A DNA stretch of 64,000 nucleotides from Chloroflexota bacterium (GTDB lineage Bacteria > Chloroflexota > UBA11872 > VXOZ01), in assembly GCA_022824225.1 (NCBI GenBank), contig JAJEAH010000048.1, forward strand, positions 1-64,000. The letters are read 5' to 3'. Under the pieces are notes generated by a model. That model had not been told where the DNA came from. It searched no databases and saw only the letters and a list, made by a program, of their open reading frames with translations. The translations under genes and the position numbers were made by a program. This document shows positions 1 through 10,058 of the stretch, piece by piece (positions within the stretch are counted from its first letter, which is position 1; each line of letters begins with the position of its first letter).

Positions 1-747
1 GCCGTCATCGTCGATTGCGCCCATGCTCACGGCACCGAGTGGGCCGGCAAGAAAGTGGGCGGCTGGGGCGATCTGAACTCCTACAGCTTCAACCAGGCCA
101 AGAACATGACCTGCGGCGAGGGCGGACTGGCGACGACTGACAACGAGGCTCTTTGGGAACGTTGCTTCTACACGCTGGCCTGCTTTGGGCGTAAAAACGG
201 CCGCCCCTGGTATGAGCACCACGAGCTTGGGCAGGCCTACCCCATGAACGAATTCCAAGCCGCCGTCTGCCTGCCGCAACTCGAGCGGCTGGACGAACAC
301 ACGAAGCGCCGCAACCGCAACGCGGCGCACCTATCCAACTTATTGGCTGACATACCTGGCATCACCGTGCAGGAGCTTGCGCCGGAGGTAACCCAGCACG
401 GGTATCACATCTATCCCATGCGCCTGGACGCCGCGGAGTTCGGCACGGACCGCGAGACGTTCTTGGAGGCCGTGCGGGCCGAGGGCGTGAGCATGTCCAG
501 CGGCTATCCCTGGCCGCTCTACGACAATCCCATGTTCGACAAGTCCGACGGTTCTGTGAAAGGCTCTATCGGCGGTTTTCGCGCCGAGCCGTGCCCGGTC
601 ACCGAACGGCTCTGCCAAGCAGAATCCGTTTGGGTCGGCCAAAATTCACTGCTGGGCGAGCAACGGCAGATGGACGACATCGCGGCAGCGATCGCGAAAG
701 TGCAGCGCAACGTGGACCAGTTGCAGGCGGTGTTGGCAGAACGGTAA
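1..747 (+). CDS. DegT/DnrJ/EryC1/StrS-type aminotransferase, C-terminal part (5' truncated by window edge)
   Basis: Frame open from base 1 (AVIVDCAHAHGTEWAGKKVGGWGDLNSYSFNQAKNMTCGEGG), with the family's SF..K.(M/L)..GEGG PLP-site motif. Confidence 0.85.
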   Translation, partial: AVIVDCAHAHGTEWAGKKVGGWGDLNSYSFNQAKNMTCGEGGLATTDNEALWERCFYTLACFGRKNGRPWYEHHELGQAYPMNEFQAAVCLPQLERLDEHTKRRNRNAAHLSNLLADIPGITVQELAPEVTQHGYHIYPMRLDAAEFGTDRETFLEAVRAEGVSMSSGYPWPLYDNPMFDKSDGSVKGSIGGFRAEPCPVTERLCQAESVWVGQNSLLGEQRQMDDIAAAIAKVQRNVDQLQAVLAER

Positions 748-1044
748 GGGAATGCGCTGCCTGCGGGCGCAATTCTGCTCAGCAGACTCGCCCAGGCCAG
801 CGGCGCTGGCAGGCTGCTCTGGACGCTGGGCGCCGCTTGTGGTGTAAAGCTCGGCCAGGCGCGCGCCATGAAACGACCCATGGCCGCCAGCAGGTCATGG
901 AAGACCCGCTACGACCGGGAGGGAAAGCCGTGAGGTTTCGGCCTATCGAAAAAGGTACACGAGCAAGCACTTAGGTGAATCACACAACGCTTTCCACCAA
1001 GAATCCGGAAGACTCTGGAATTCGCGCAGAAAACTAGAGAGGCT

Positions 1045-2109
1045 GTGAACGTGAGCATCGCCACACACCTACCCACCGAGAAACGCGTACTGCGCGACGA
1101 GCGCACCGGCGCGGTTATCTGGCAGTTGACGAACGCGTCCTGCGTGAATCACGCGCCGTATTTTCTCAACCCCGCCTGGGCAGGCGCCAATCACGACATG
1201 CTCATCATCACGTCGTACCGCGCGGGCGCGCCCAACCTTTACGGCATCCAGTTGCCGGACGGGGAATTGACCCAACTCACCACGAGCGGCGACGTGTCGC
1301 CCTGGTCGGCGTGCGTTGCGCCCGACGGCGGCCACGTGTACTACGCCGCCGCCACCCAGTTGCGCGCCGTAGACATTGCCACGCGGGAGGAAACGGTGCT
1401 CACGAACCTGCCGCCGTCGTCCTGGCTCGGCAACTGCTCCATCAGTCCCGACGGCTCGGAGATCCTGCTGGCGGCGCAAAAGGATGGCAAGAAAGTCATC
1501 CTGGCGGTGCGCACCGACGGCGGCGGCGAACGCGTGGTGTACGCCACCGATGACTTCGTGGCGCACGCGCAGTGGAGTCCCGACGGGCGCACGGTGCTCT
1601 TTTCGTCCGACCTGCCGCGCATGTGGCTGGTGGAGGCCGACGGCACGAATCCGCGTCCGCTGCGGGCGCAGACCCGGGAGGAGTGGATCACCCACGAGGC
1701 CTGGCTCTCCGACGACGAGATCATCTTCACCTACTGGCCCCACGCGCTGAAAGCCATCCGCCGCGACGGCAGCGGCGAACGCAACGTGGCGGAGTTCAAC
1801 TGCTGGCACCCCGCGCCCCGGCGCGACAGCGGGCAGATCGTGTGCGATACCACGCTGCCCGACGTGGGACTGCAACTCATCGATCCGGCGACCGGCGCAC
1901 GCGAGGCGCTCTGCTACCCGCAGGCGTCGTCGCAGGGCTTCCAGTGGGCGGAGCCGGAACCGTACATGGGTGAAACCGCGCCGGACGACGCCTACGGCCC
2001 CCAGTGGACGCACCCTCACCCGTCATACGCCCCCGACAGCCGCGCCGTGGTTTACACGTCCGACGTATCGGGACACCCGCAGGTGTATCTGGCGTTCGTC
2101 GATGCATAG
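1045..2109 (+). CDS. Oligogalacturonate-lyase-like / TolB-like beta-propeller protein
   Basis: GTG start; repeated SPDG/YxSD beta-propeller motifs (SPDGSEILLAA, SPDGRTVLFSSD, APDSRAVVYTSD). Confidence 0.65.
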   Translation: MNVSIATHLPTEKRVLRDERTGAVIWQLTNASCVNHAPYFLNPAWAGANHDMLIITSYRAGAPNLYGIQLPDGELTQLTTSGDVSPWSACVAPDGGHVYYAAATQLRAVDIATREETVLTNLPPSSWLGNCSISPDGSEILLAAQKDGKKVILAVRTDGGGERVVYATDDFVAHAQWSPDGRTVLFSSDLPRMWLVEADGTNPRPLRAQTREEWITHEAWLSDDEIIFTYWPHALKAIRRDGSGERNVAEFNCWHPAPRRDSGQIVCDTTLPDVGLQLIDPATGAREALCYPQASSQGFQWAEPEPYMGETAPDDAYGPQWTHPHPSYAPDSRAVVYTSDVSGHPQVYLAFVDA

Positions 2110-2257
2110 CGCCTGGGAATACCAAGGTGCGAATAGCTGTGTGACACGTGCGCAGGCGAAACCATAGAATTGACAGGGCTCTAGTGGGTCTTTAGCTGTC
2201 CACGCATAGACTCCGCGTGCTGGGAAATTGCCAGCGGCGCTTCAGGCGCTCACCCCA

Positions 2258-3454
2258 TCACTGCTCGGTAAGGCGAGGAGGCTCTTCCAGCACGTTCAGG
2301 ATTGCCTCAGCGCAGTAAACTCGATTACGCCGCCTCTGCCCTACCTGGGTGACGATGCCAACCGCCTCCAGCCGGGTGATGGCGCGCTGAGCCGTGGTAA
2401 AAGCTACGGCAAGTCGGCTGGCTACACCGCTCACAGTCCAGAATGGGTTTTCTGCAAAGAGGTCAAGCGTCTTTTCCGGCAAGTGGGACCGGCCGCGGGA
2501 AAGCGCTGGTCGCCACTGCGCGAAGAGGTCGTCGATACGCTGAATTCGCTCCACGGCGTCGAGAGACTGGAGAGCAACCCCTCGTAGGAAGTAGACCAGC
2601 CATTCTTCCCATTCGCCGCGCTCGGTCACGCCGAGGAGGCGCGCGTAATATTCCTCCCGCGTGGCCTCGAAGAAGGCGCTCAGATAGAGGAGCGGACTAG
2701 GCAGCACGCCCCATTGCACGAGCAGCAGCGTGATGAGCAAGCGCCCTACCCGTCCATTGCCATCGAGGAATGGGTGAATCGCCTCGAACTGGGCATGAAC
2801 CAGAGCCAAGTGCGCCAACGGCGGCAAGGCGTCGTCGTGCAGGAATCGTTCCCAGTCGCCGAGACACGCCAAAAGCTCAGTAGGCGGAGGCGGAACATAC
2901 GTTGCATCGTCTAGCGAGCAGCCCGGCGGACCGATCCAATTCTGGCTGCGGCGGAACTCTCCGGGCGTTGCCGCCTCCCCTCGGACTCCGCTCATGAGCG
3001 CTTCGTGTAGCTCGCGTACGAGACGCAGCGACAGCGGCAACGTGTCAAGTCTTCCCAGCCCATACTCCAGGGCAGCAACGTAATTGCTTACTTCATGCAA
3101 GTCGGTGGCATTCCGGGGCGCGGTCCCGCCGGCCTCGGCAGCCAACAGTTCGCCAAGTGTCGCTTGGGTTCCCTCGATGCGGCTGGAAAGAACGGCCTCC
3201 TTACGCACAAATGGCCGGATCAAGAGATGAGGGTTGGCTAACCGTCTGCCTTCGCCGGCAAGCTGACCGATGGCACGGTCGGCGGCGGACAGGCTGAGGC
3301 TAAGCCCCTGTTCCCAAACCAGAGGCGGCGGCAGCGCGGCCGGCACGTAGGCGCGGTAGCCTCCCGGACACCTGACTACGCGACCATGCGGTACGCGCGC
3401 GGGAAAGGCAGTGGGCGACACAGCTTCCCTTATTTGCGGTTGCGAGAATACCAA
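2258..3454 (-). CDS. Fic family protein with C-terminal winged-HTH-like region
   Basis: HPFLDGNGRVGR Fic motif; N-terminal SSRIEG fits the inhibitory (S/T)xxxE(G/N) motif; C-terminal ASRLAVAFTTAQRAITRLEAVGIVTQVGQRRRNRVY resembles wHTH. TTG start in the ORF track. Confidence 0.88.
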   Translation of the reverse strand: MVFSQPQIREAVSPTAFPARVPHGRVVRCPGGYRAYVPAALPPPLVWEQGLSLSLSAADRAIGQLAGEGRRLANPHLLIRPFVRKEAVLSSRIEGTQATLGELLAAEAGGTAPRNATDLHEVSNYVAALEYGLGRLDTLPLSLRLVRELHEALMSGVRGEAATPGEFRRSQNWIGPPGCSLDDATYVPPPPTELLACLGDWERFLHDDALPPLAHLALVHAQFEAIHPFLDGNGRVGRLLITLLLVQWGVLPSPLLYLSAFFEATREEYYARLLGVTERGEWEEWLVYFLRGVALQSLDAVERIQRIDDLFAQWRPALSRGRSHLPEKTLDLFAENPFWTVSGVASRLAVAFTTAQRAITRLEAVGIVTQVGQRRRNRVYCAEAILNVLEEPPRLTEQ

Positions 3455-3566
3455 ACACTCTTATTATCACTCTAGAGGGTTTGCGCAAATAAGACAAGCT
3501 GGCTTTTCCGCTGGGGGTGCATAGCGGCCATGGCACTGGATCGATGACACGCAACCGTGTCTGCCT

Positions 3567-3956
3567 TCAAACGTGCTGGTCTACCAGGATGGGATTGCCG
3601 TCGGGATCCACCACCACGAAGCTCTCCGGCCCGGTGGTGTCCTCATCGGCCTCGTTCACGAGTTCCACGCCCTGCGCCTTGAGCTGCCGCTGCAACTCGC
3701 GCACGTCGGTGAAGCTCTCCACCGGCTGCGCCTGCCAATCCCACCCCGGATTAAAGGTGAGAATGTTCTGCTCGAACATCCCCTGAAAGAGTCCAATCGT
3801 GGTCGTGCCGTTCCGCAGAATCAACCAGTTCTGCGCCGCGTCACCCCCCACCACCTCAAACCCAAACTTCGCATAGAAGTCCCGCGAAGCCGCGATGTCC
3901 TTCACCGCCAAGCTAACCGAAAACGCCCCGAGTTCCATGAAATGCTCCTGTCGCAT
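3567..3956 (-). CDS. VOC/glyoxalase family protein
   Basis: [30 protein letters not shown] and [17 protein letters not shown] signatures. Confidence 0.85.
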   Translation of the reverse strand: MRQEHFMELGAFSVSLAVKDIAASRDFYAKFGFEVVGGDAAQNWLILRNGTTTIGLFQGMFEQNILTFNPGWDWQAQPVESFTDVRELQRQLKAQGVELVNEADEDTTGPESFVVVDPDGNPILVDQHV

Positions 3957-4477
3957 GCTAGTCTATGTGCCTTGCATTGTACCCCACAGCGAGCAGCCAT
4001 TGACGGATAGGAGTCGCCCGCGGCGGCTACTCGTCACTGCTATGGATGTAGGCTAGCAAGCCGTTCGCCCTGAGCATCGTCGAAGGGTGAACGGCGGCGG
4101 AAGCGATTCGCGGCCTTAGACACGCTTCTCTCCGTTCACACTTCTACAGGCCTGCTATGCGCTTGTCGAAGTGCCCCGCACAAACAGAGAGATCGGCGTT
4201 CACTCTCAGTGCCTTGTGGGGCTTGACAGAGCCAGGGTGAATCCCATGAAAACCCTGTCCCTTCCTCGATGCTAAGGCGAACGGGCCCGTGAACCCCTCT
4301 GGCAAACCAAGTGAGGCCTAGCCTTCCGCGCTTTTGTTGGGGGCACGACATGTCGTGCCCCTACCATGAACTAGCGTCGGCAAGAACCGTCATGCCCGCG
4401 AACGCGGGAATCCATCTTCTCTTTGACCGGCCTTACACTATGAAAGGCAAACCAACGCATATGTGACTGATCACTCA

Positions 4478-4702
4478 CTACCGCTCGTTCATCTCATCCC
4501 GCGAAAACCGGCGCCCACCGGTGCCTATGGTCTCCCGCAACTCGCGTATCGCCGCCATCGCCTTATCAGCCTGCCGCCCGCGCTCCACGTAGTCCGTAAG
4601 CCACTGCCGAAAGAGCACCCCCAGAGTCGTCCCCTCCGCCGCAGCCCGCCGCCGCGCCGCTTCATTTAAGCCCTCGTCGGCGCTCAGGGTGATGTTCTTC
4701 AT
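4478..4702 (-). CDS. Small antitoxin-like (ribbon-helix-helix type) protein
   Basis: MKNITLSADEGLNEAARRRAAAEGTTLGVLFRQWL pattern typical of RHH/CopG-like antitoxins. Confidence 0.5.
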   Translation of the reverse strand: MKNITLSADEGLNEAARRRAAAEGTTLGVLFRQWLTDYVERGRQADKAMAAIRELRETIGTGGRRFSRDEMNER

Positions 4703-5254
4703 GCCGTCAGCCTCATCAACATGCTTGTTGTGTGCATTATACTTCTGTGAAAACAGCCTTGCGGCTGTGCGCTACTCTCGGACACGCGCAGCATAGCTTG
4801 GGATCGGCGTGATTGAGCAGCAAACGTTGGGCGTATTAGAGAGCGCTGCATTGCTACAGTGGACAAGGTATATAATAGACCCTGTAGAGTAGGAATGGTT
4901 CGCTACGAGACTGGACGAGCGATCAGGGGTGCGCCATGAAAACGCAAGAGAGACCTGCCGAGGAAATCAGCGCGCAAGACGAATCCGCTTTGCTGCGGCA
5001 CTTTGTCTTTGTCGCTATTTTTCGCAACTTTGTGAAGTCGTCGCACCGGTACCTCACCCAATCCTACGATGACTTTGGCAAGGGCTGGGAGGAGGATTTC
5101 TATGCCTGGCCAGGAAGCGCCTGGAAACGAAACGGATCGGCCATTGGCGGAATCTTCCGCAGATGAAGCCTCCGATTCCAGCTAGCAATCTATGCAACCC
5201 CTACACACATAAATCAACTGGGAGCCGCTGACAGGACTTAAAGAGGATTCCCCA

Positions 5255-5467
5255 ATGGAAAAGGACAGCACAGATCAAGAACCAAGGCAGATCAACTTGA
5301 CACGAATAATTGCGTATTCGGGAGAACCTCGTGAGCCAGGCTATACGAAAGCACTCCTTGCCAACATTCGAGAGATAAACCATTTTGGCTATCGTATAGC
5401 TGGGATTTATATGCTTCCAGGGAAAGCCCTGATTATCGGGGAACGCGTCCCGCTAGAAAGCGAATAA
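5255..5467 (+). CDS. Small hypothetical protein
   Basis: 70-aa ORF in a lower-GC segment; no recognised domain. Confidence 0.3.
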   Translation: MEKDSTDQEPRQINLTRIIAYSGEPREPGYTKALLANIREINHFGYRIAGIYMLPGKALIIGERVPLESE

Positions 5468-5855
5468 GAGAGTCCTAGCCTTCTCTAGCCTCAGGATGGT
5501 ACCGCTATTCGCCCCTCGGCAACGTATTCCTGCAAAGACGCGAGGCTACTTTGCTTTTGCCTGCAACTCGTCGTGACGTGCAATCACCGCCGTAGCGCAT
5601 TCTCTAGGTTGCAGCTAATACTTCCACGTGCCTCCACAGAGGATGACAAGAGCCTAACTCTGTCTCTCGGTCTCCTCAGACTGCGCTGTTTGTTTTCCAA
5701 ATGGCACCTGCAAAGAACCTTTGCCTAGACATACGGTCGCGCCTCGAGTCTCAGAACGCGCGAATTCAGGCTTTCGGGTTGTCATTGTCAAGCAAAAGGA
5801 ATGATAGTAAAGTGGAGTTATGGTGAGATTCTTTAACTATTATGGAGGATCTGTC

Positions 5856-6323
5856 ATGGAACACGACGCCAGAAGCGTCGCTAACGAGTTCATCCGACGT
5901 GGTAAAGACGTTGGCAAACCCCTCACGCCTTTGCAGGTTCAGAAGCTAGTGTATTTTGCTCATGCTTGGATGCTAGGTATCTACCGCCGTCCGTTGATCA
6001 ATGAGCCCTTTGAAGTTTGGAAGTACGGCCCGGTTGTGCCAGTAGTATATTACTGCCTTCGGCACTACGGCGGCGACCCAGTGACCGAAACCCTCCCAAA
6101 TCACCCCGAGGACTTTGAGGACGAGTATGATTCTGCCGAGAATGACATCATCGACCAAGTCTTTCAAATATACGGGGGCCTTAGTGGAGGGCAGCTAATC
6201 ACTCTAACCCACATGAAAGGCACGCCTTGGCATCAAGCAAAGAAGAAAGGGAATTGGTATATCCCTGACGACATGATTCGACGATTCTTCGCTGCTAAGG
6301 CGGAAGAGGCACGCCGTGAGTGA
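5856..6323 (+). CDS. Panacea (DUF4065/SocA-like) domain protein, putative antitoxin
   Basis: TPLQVQKLVYFAHAWMLGIYRRPLINEPFEVWKYGPVVPVVYYCLRHYGG is characteristic of the family; ATG at 5856 preceded by GGAGG. Confidence 0.85.
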   Translation: MEHDARSVANEFIRRGKDVGKPLTPLQVQKLVYFAHAWMLGIYRRPLINEPFEVWKYGPVVPVVYYCLRHYGGDPVTETLPNHPEDFEDEYDSAENDIIDQVFQIYGGLSGGQLITLTHMKGTPWHQAKKKGNWYIPDDMIRRFFAAKAEEARRE

Positions 6324-6726
6324 CCGCACGAAGAAGGTGCCGCCTGTTGACAGCAAAGTTGAACTTGATGACGTAAGTACGGAAGAGGCTTCCGAGTACA
6401 AGGAGCCAGCCTATGCGCAGCTTTCAAGAGAGAGCCAGTTTGAAAGAGACGAGGAGTGGCTTAATGAGTGGGCAAGGATTAAGAAGTGGTCTGTTCGCGC
6501 CGTGATTTGGGGTGGTGGTTCACTCCTCGCGATCCTGGTATTAGTTGTCTTCGCCACCGCTGTAGCTCACTTATTCATACCCCAGATCGGATGGCTTGAT
6601 GAGAAGCAGCAACTTAGGCTCGTTGCATGGTACTCATCCGTTGCGCAGGTGCTATTTCCTGTGCTCATTGTCACTAACCCTTGGTTGCTGCGTTTGCTAC
6701 CGCGCCGAAAAAAGAACGGAGATTAG
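6316..6726 (+). CDS. Small two-TM membrane protein, candidate toxin partner of the Panacea gene
   Basis: GTG start overlaps the upstream stop by 8 nt; two hydrophobic segments (VIWGGGSLLAILVLVVFATAVAHLF and VAQVLFPVLIVTNPWLLRLL). Confidence 0.6.
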   Translation: MSDRTKKVPPVDSKVELDDVSTEEASEYKEPAYAQLSRESQFERDEEWLNEWARIKKWSVRAVIWGGGSLLAILVLVVFATAVAHLFIPQIGWLDEKQQLRLVAWYSSVAQVLFPVLIVTNPWLLRLLPRRKKNGD

Positions 6727-6794
6727 CCCTCAGCTCCCGAAAGTCGCCGCAAGACATTCAAGACGGAGTTCCGTACCTTCTGGCGCTCTACACT

Positions 6795-6828
6795 AAGAAC
6801 GCCTCGTCAATATCGATAAGGCGTTCTT
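6795..6828. terminator. Intrinsic-type hairpin between convergent genes
   Basis: AAGAACGCCT - 14-nt loop - AGGCGTTCTT, perfect 10-bp stem followed by T-rich sequence. Confidence 0.6.
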
Positions 6829-6895
6829 TGCTTTGTAGTGACGGTAAGGACTGGAAAGGTCACCTAAGCTCATGCCGGGTTCACGGTAGTCGCCG

Positions 6896-9800
6896 CTACA
6901 GCCGCCGGTTGGAGATGACGGGTTCGGAGGCGAGGAGGTGGCGGAGGGTGCTGAGGTTGGGGAGATCAAGGATGTGGGTGAGGCCGTCGTCGAGGGCTTG
7001 ACGGGCGGGGCAGTGGGCCATGCCGGGGAGCCGCTCGAATTCGGCGGTGGCGAGTGTGTCGAAGAGGCGGGAGAGGGATTGAAGCTGGGAGGCGGGGAGA
7101 CGGCGGGGGTCGAGGACGGGCAGGTTTGCGAGGTCAGCCTTTTTCAGTGCAACCCAGCCTCCTCTTGTGCTAGTCCGCTGGGCCAGTATTGTCAGCAAGC
7201 CCAAGCTGGAGTTCATCCAAGCAACCAGCGCCTTCTCCATGGCCTCGGCTTCAACGGTGACGGGCCACCACACGTTTGATAGAACTCGCACTTCCGACTG
7301 CATGGCAACAATCCTGGTCGTCTCTAGCCAAAGCCTCTCCGATATAAGGAGCCGACTAGATTGTTGCCAAAGGTGTTCACCATACCCTGGCCGCTGTCCG
7401 CCTCTTGGCTTTACTAGTGGCGAAAGATAGGCGTCAGGCGAACACGTCATGGTCTTTCTTTGCTCCGTGTCGTGACCTTCAACCATAGGATAGGCTGTAA
7501 CCGAACTCGTCCTATCGAACCCATCAACCAGTCTCCGTCTGTCAGGGCCGATTTCACCAAGTTCCCGCAGTTTGCACAGCGGAATGCTGGCGGTTGACGG
7601 CTCGCCGGGGACCCAGACTTCTCCATCATCCAACAGGCGCGCGGCGCTCCTTAACACGTCGGCGCGGGCGAATTGGACGCCGAACCACTGCTTGCCGGCC
7701 AGGTCTGGTTCCGGGATGGAGACCACTTCGCCTACGTCCTGGCCGTCCACTCTCAGTAGCGCTGTGCCGGATTCTTCCAGTTCTGCCGGGGGCGTTTCGC
7801 TGACGGCCTGCGCGGCGCGGTGGGCGTCCACGATGCCGTCCGGGTTGTGCCAGAGGTTGACGAAGGTGGTGCGGGGTGAAGATGGGTGCTCGCCCCGTAT
7901 CGCGTACGGGGCAGGCTTTTCGTGTGACTCGTCACTCCGGCGGAGGCCGGAGTCCAGGGCACGCGGAGAGGATGGATTCCCGCTTGCGCGGGAATGACGG
8001 TCACTTTCTGGTGCGCGGGAATGACGGTCTGCTCCTGGATTCCGGTTTTCACCGGAATGACGGACTGCCTCTGGATTCCGGCTTTCGCCGGAATGACGGA
8101 ACGAGGCGCCGGTATGACGGGTTGATGCGCTGGCGCGGCGCGTGGCGATGAGCAGGGCTTCCGAGAGGTCGGTGCTGTCCGAGAAGTTCCAGCGTTGGGG
8201 ATCGTGGGACGCAATCACCATATCGAGGGTGAAGTCCTGCTCGATCAAGGCACGGGTCTGCGCCCAGGAGGGGCCGGTGCAGACGGTGAGCGGCAGCACC
8301 AAAGCCAGCCGTCCCTCGCCGGGGAGCAGGTTAGGCGAAACGGCCGCCACGAACGCCGCGCCGAGACCGGCGGTGGCGGAGGCCTGCCGCGACTTCAGGC
8401 GGCGCGCCAGTTCGTCCTGGAGCTTGCGCCGTTCTCCCGCCGGCAGACTGCCGAACAACAGATTGCCGCCCACGGAGCGCGTAAACGGCGGATTCATGAT
8501 CGCCAGGTCGAGCTTGGGCAGCGTGGCTTTCGCGCCTTCCGCCGTGCCGCGCGCGCCGCTGCCCGCCACCTGCGCCACGTCGCCGCTGGTCACGCCGGTT
8601 TCCTGCGGGGAGAGCGCGTGCTGCACCGGCGCTTCAGTCGTTCCCAGGAAGTCCAGCGAGCCGAGCGACACGCGCTCACTCTCCACGCCCAGGGGCATGA
8701 CGTAGAGGTTCATGCGGTCGAACTGGATGTGCGGGTTGAGCATCGCGAGGCTGGTGGCGGCGAAGTGAATGGCGGAAAGCTGCACGTCGTAGCCGTGCAG
8801 GGCTTGTTCCACCATGGCCTTGTGCAGCGCGGCGGCGCGCTTGCCCCCAGCGGCTTTGTGGCGGCGTTCCGCTTCCGCAGCCACCGCCATGAGCAGCGTC
8901 CCGGTGCCGCAGGCCAAATCGGCTACGCTGAGGGAGCCAGGAAACGTGTGGTCGCGCCAGTCAACGCCCGCCGGCCAGTTGTGAAAGACCAGCCGTGTCA
9001 GCAACGTGGCCGCGGGCACTGAGGTGTAGTACGCGCCAGTAAACTTGGCGTCGGACAAGAGGGTGTGGAAGAGCCGCCCCGAGAGGTCGTGGCCTTCCAC
9101 GTTGCGCGTCTCCGCTACTGCCTTGACCAGGGGCAGGATGACGGGCGTGCGCACGTCGGCCGGCCCGTCCTCGAGCACCGCGAGAATCTCGGCCGCCAAG
9201 GCAAAGACCGGCACGTAGTCGATGGTGTCGCAGATGAAGCGCCAGGTTTGCCGCAGGCTGGGAATGCCCTGCCGTGAGGCTTCGCGCACCGTTTTCACGT
9301 CATCGTTGACGGCGGCCAGGCGGTCCTGGAACGCCAGCGCGTTGAAAAGCGCCAGGCAACCGATGCGCAGCGCGGCGGCGCGGTTCTTCTCCTGGTCGGT
9401 TTCGGCTATGAGGTCGGCAATGCGGCGGGTGATGCGCTCGTGTTTATCAAGCCGGTACACCGCTTGCTCCAGCGCGTAGCTGATGGATTGCGCGGCGGCT
9501 TCCACCTGGTCCGTGACCTGCAACTCCAGGGGCAAGGTGCGCAGGTGGTCGGCGAGATCGGCGACGGAACCGGTCCGTATCTGGCGCGGCGCTTGCGGCG
9601 AAGCCTTGGCCATCTCGAGCAGCGTCGGCAACGTCGCCAGCCACCACTGGAGGTCAGCGGCTTTCTCCAGTTCCGCTTGGGTATCCTCCGCATGACGCAG
9701 CCGTTCGGGGTAGAGCACGCCGAGCACGGCGAGCGCCTCGGGAAAAGCGGCGCGGCGTTCCTGGAGTTGGGCCTCCAGAGAACTCTCCGAACCCTCCCAC

Positions 9801-9973
9801 TTGCACTCCAAGAGGATCAGGCCGCTGCGCAAGTTTATGCGCACGTCGGGCGCGCCTCGCCGGCTGCGGCGCTCCGCCTTGGCCGGAACGCCGCGCTGCG
9901 AAAGCAGAAGGGCCAGGTGGACGTTTACTTCCTCTTCGCGCGTAGTCTCTGTTTCTTTTGCTCTGCTTGCCAT
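6896..9973 (-). CDS. N6-adenine DNA methyltransferase with N-terminal PD-(D/E)XK-like region (type IIG-like RM enzyme)
   Basis: N-term GAPDVRINLRSGLILLECKWEG (PD..ECK); ADLACGTGTLLMAVA (motif I); LAIMNPPFTRS (NPPF motif IV); 1025 aa. Confidence 0.8.
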   Translation of the reverse strand: MASRAKETETTREEEVNVHLALLLSQRGVPAKAERRSRRGAPDVRINLRSGLILLECKWEGSESSLEAQLQERRAAFPEALAVLGVLYPERLRHAEDTQAELEKAADLQWWLATLPTLLEMAKASPQAPRQIRTGSVADLADHLRTLPLELQVTDQVEAAAQSISYALEQAVYRLDKHERITRRIADLIAETDQEKNRAAALRIGCLALFNALAFQDRLAAVNDDVKTVREASRQGIPSLRQTWRFICDTIDYVPVFALAAEILAVLEDGPADVRTPVILPLVKAVAETRNVEGHDLSGRLFHTLLSDAKFTGAYYTSVPAATLLTRLVFHNWPAGVDWRDHTFPGSLSVADLACGTGTLLMAVAAEAERRHKAAGGKRAAALHKAMVEQALHGYDVQLSAIHFAATSLAMLNPHIQFDRMNLYVMPLGVESERVSLGSLDFLGTTEAPVQHALSPQETGVTSGDVAQVAGSGARGTAEGAKATLPKLDLAIMNPPFTRSVGGNLLFGSLPAGERRKLQDELARRLKSRQASATAGLGAAFVAAVSPNLLPGEGRLALVLPLTVCTGPSWAQTRALIEQDFTLDMVIASHDPQRWNFSDSTDLSEALLIATRRASASTRHTGASFRHSGESRNPEAVRHSGENRNPGADRHSRAPESDRHSRASGNPSSPRALDSGLRRSDESHEKPAPYAIRGEHPSSPRTTFVNLWHNPDGIVDAHRAAQAVSETPPAELEESGTALLRVDGQDVGEVVSIPEPDLAGKQWFGVQFARADVLRSAARLLDDGEVWVPGEPSTASIPLCKLRELGEIGPDRRRLVDGFDRTSSVTAYPMVEGHDTEQRKTMTCSPDAYLSPLVKPRGGQRPGYGEHLWQQSSRLLISERLWLETTRIVAMQSEVRVLSNVWWPVTVEAEAMEKALVAWMNSSLGLLTILAQRTSTRGGWVALKKADLANLPVLDPRRLPASQLQSLSRLFDTLATAEFERLPGMAHCPARQALDDGLTHILDLPNLSTLRHLLASEPVISNRRL
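7921..8140. repeat. Cluster of dispersed short palindromic repeats (gattccNgcttKcgcNggaatgacgg type) inside the RM CDS
   Basis: Multiple copies of 'ggattccggctttcgccggaatgacgg' and 'ggattcccgcttgcgcgggaatgacgg' in tandem. Confidence 0.85.
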
Positions 9974-10058
9974 TGTTGGTGGTTTCCCTATTGCGCGGGG
10001 CTAAGGGTGCACGGCCTTGGTTTTTGGATTACGCAGATGTTTGCGCGTTGTGGCGCCA

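Noticed and set aside
1069-2019. 316-aa minus-strand ORF opposite the beta-propeller gene
   Set aside because: High-GC shadow ORF; the sense frame has clear repeat motifs and the antisense translation is Arg/Val-rich without motifs.
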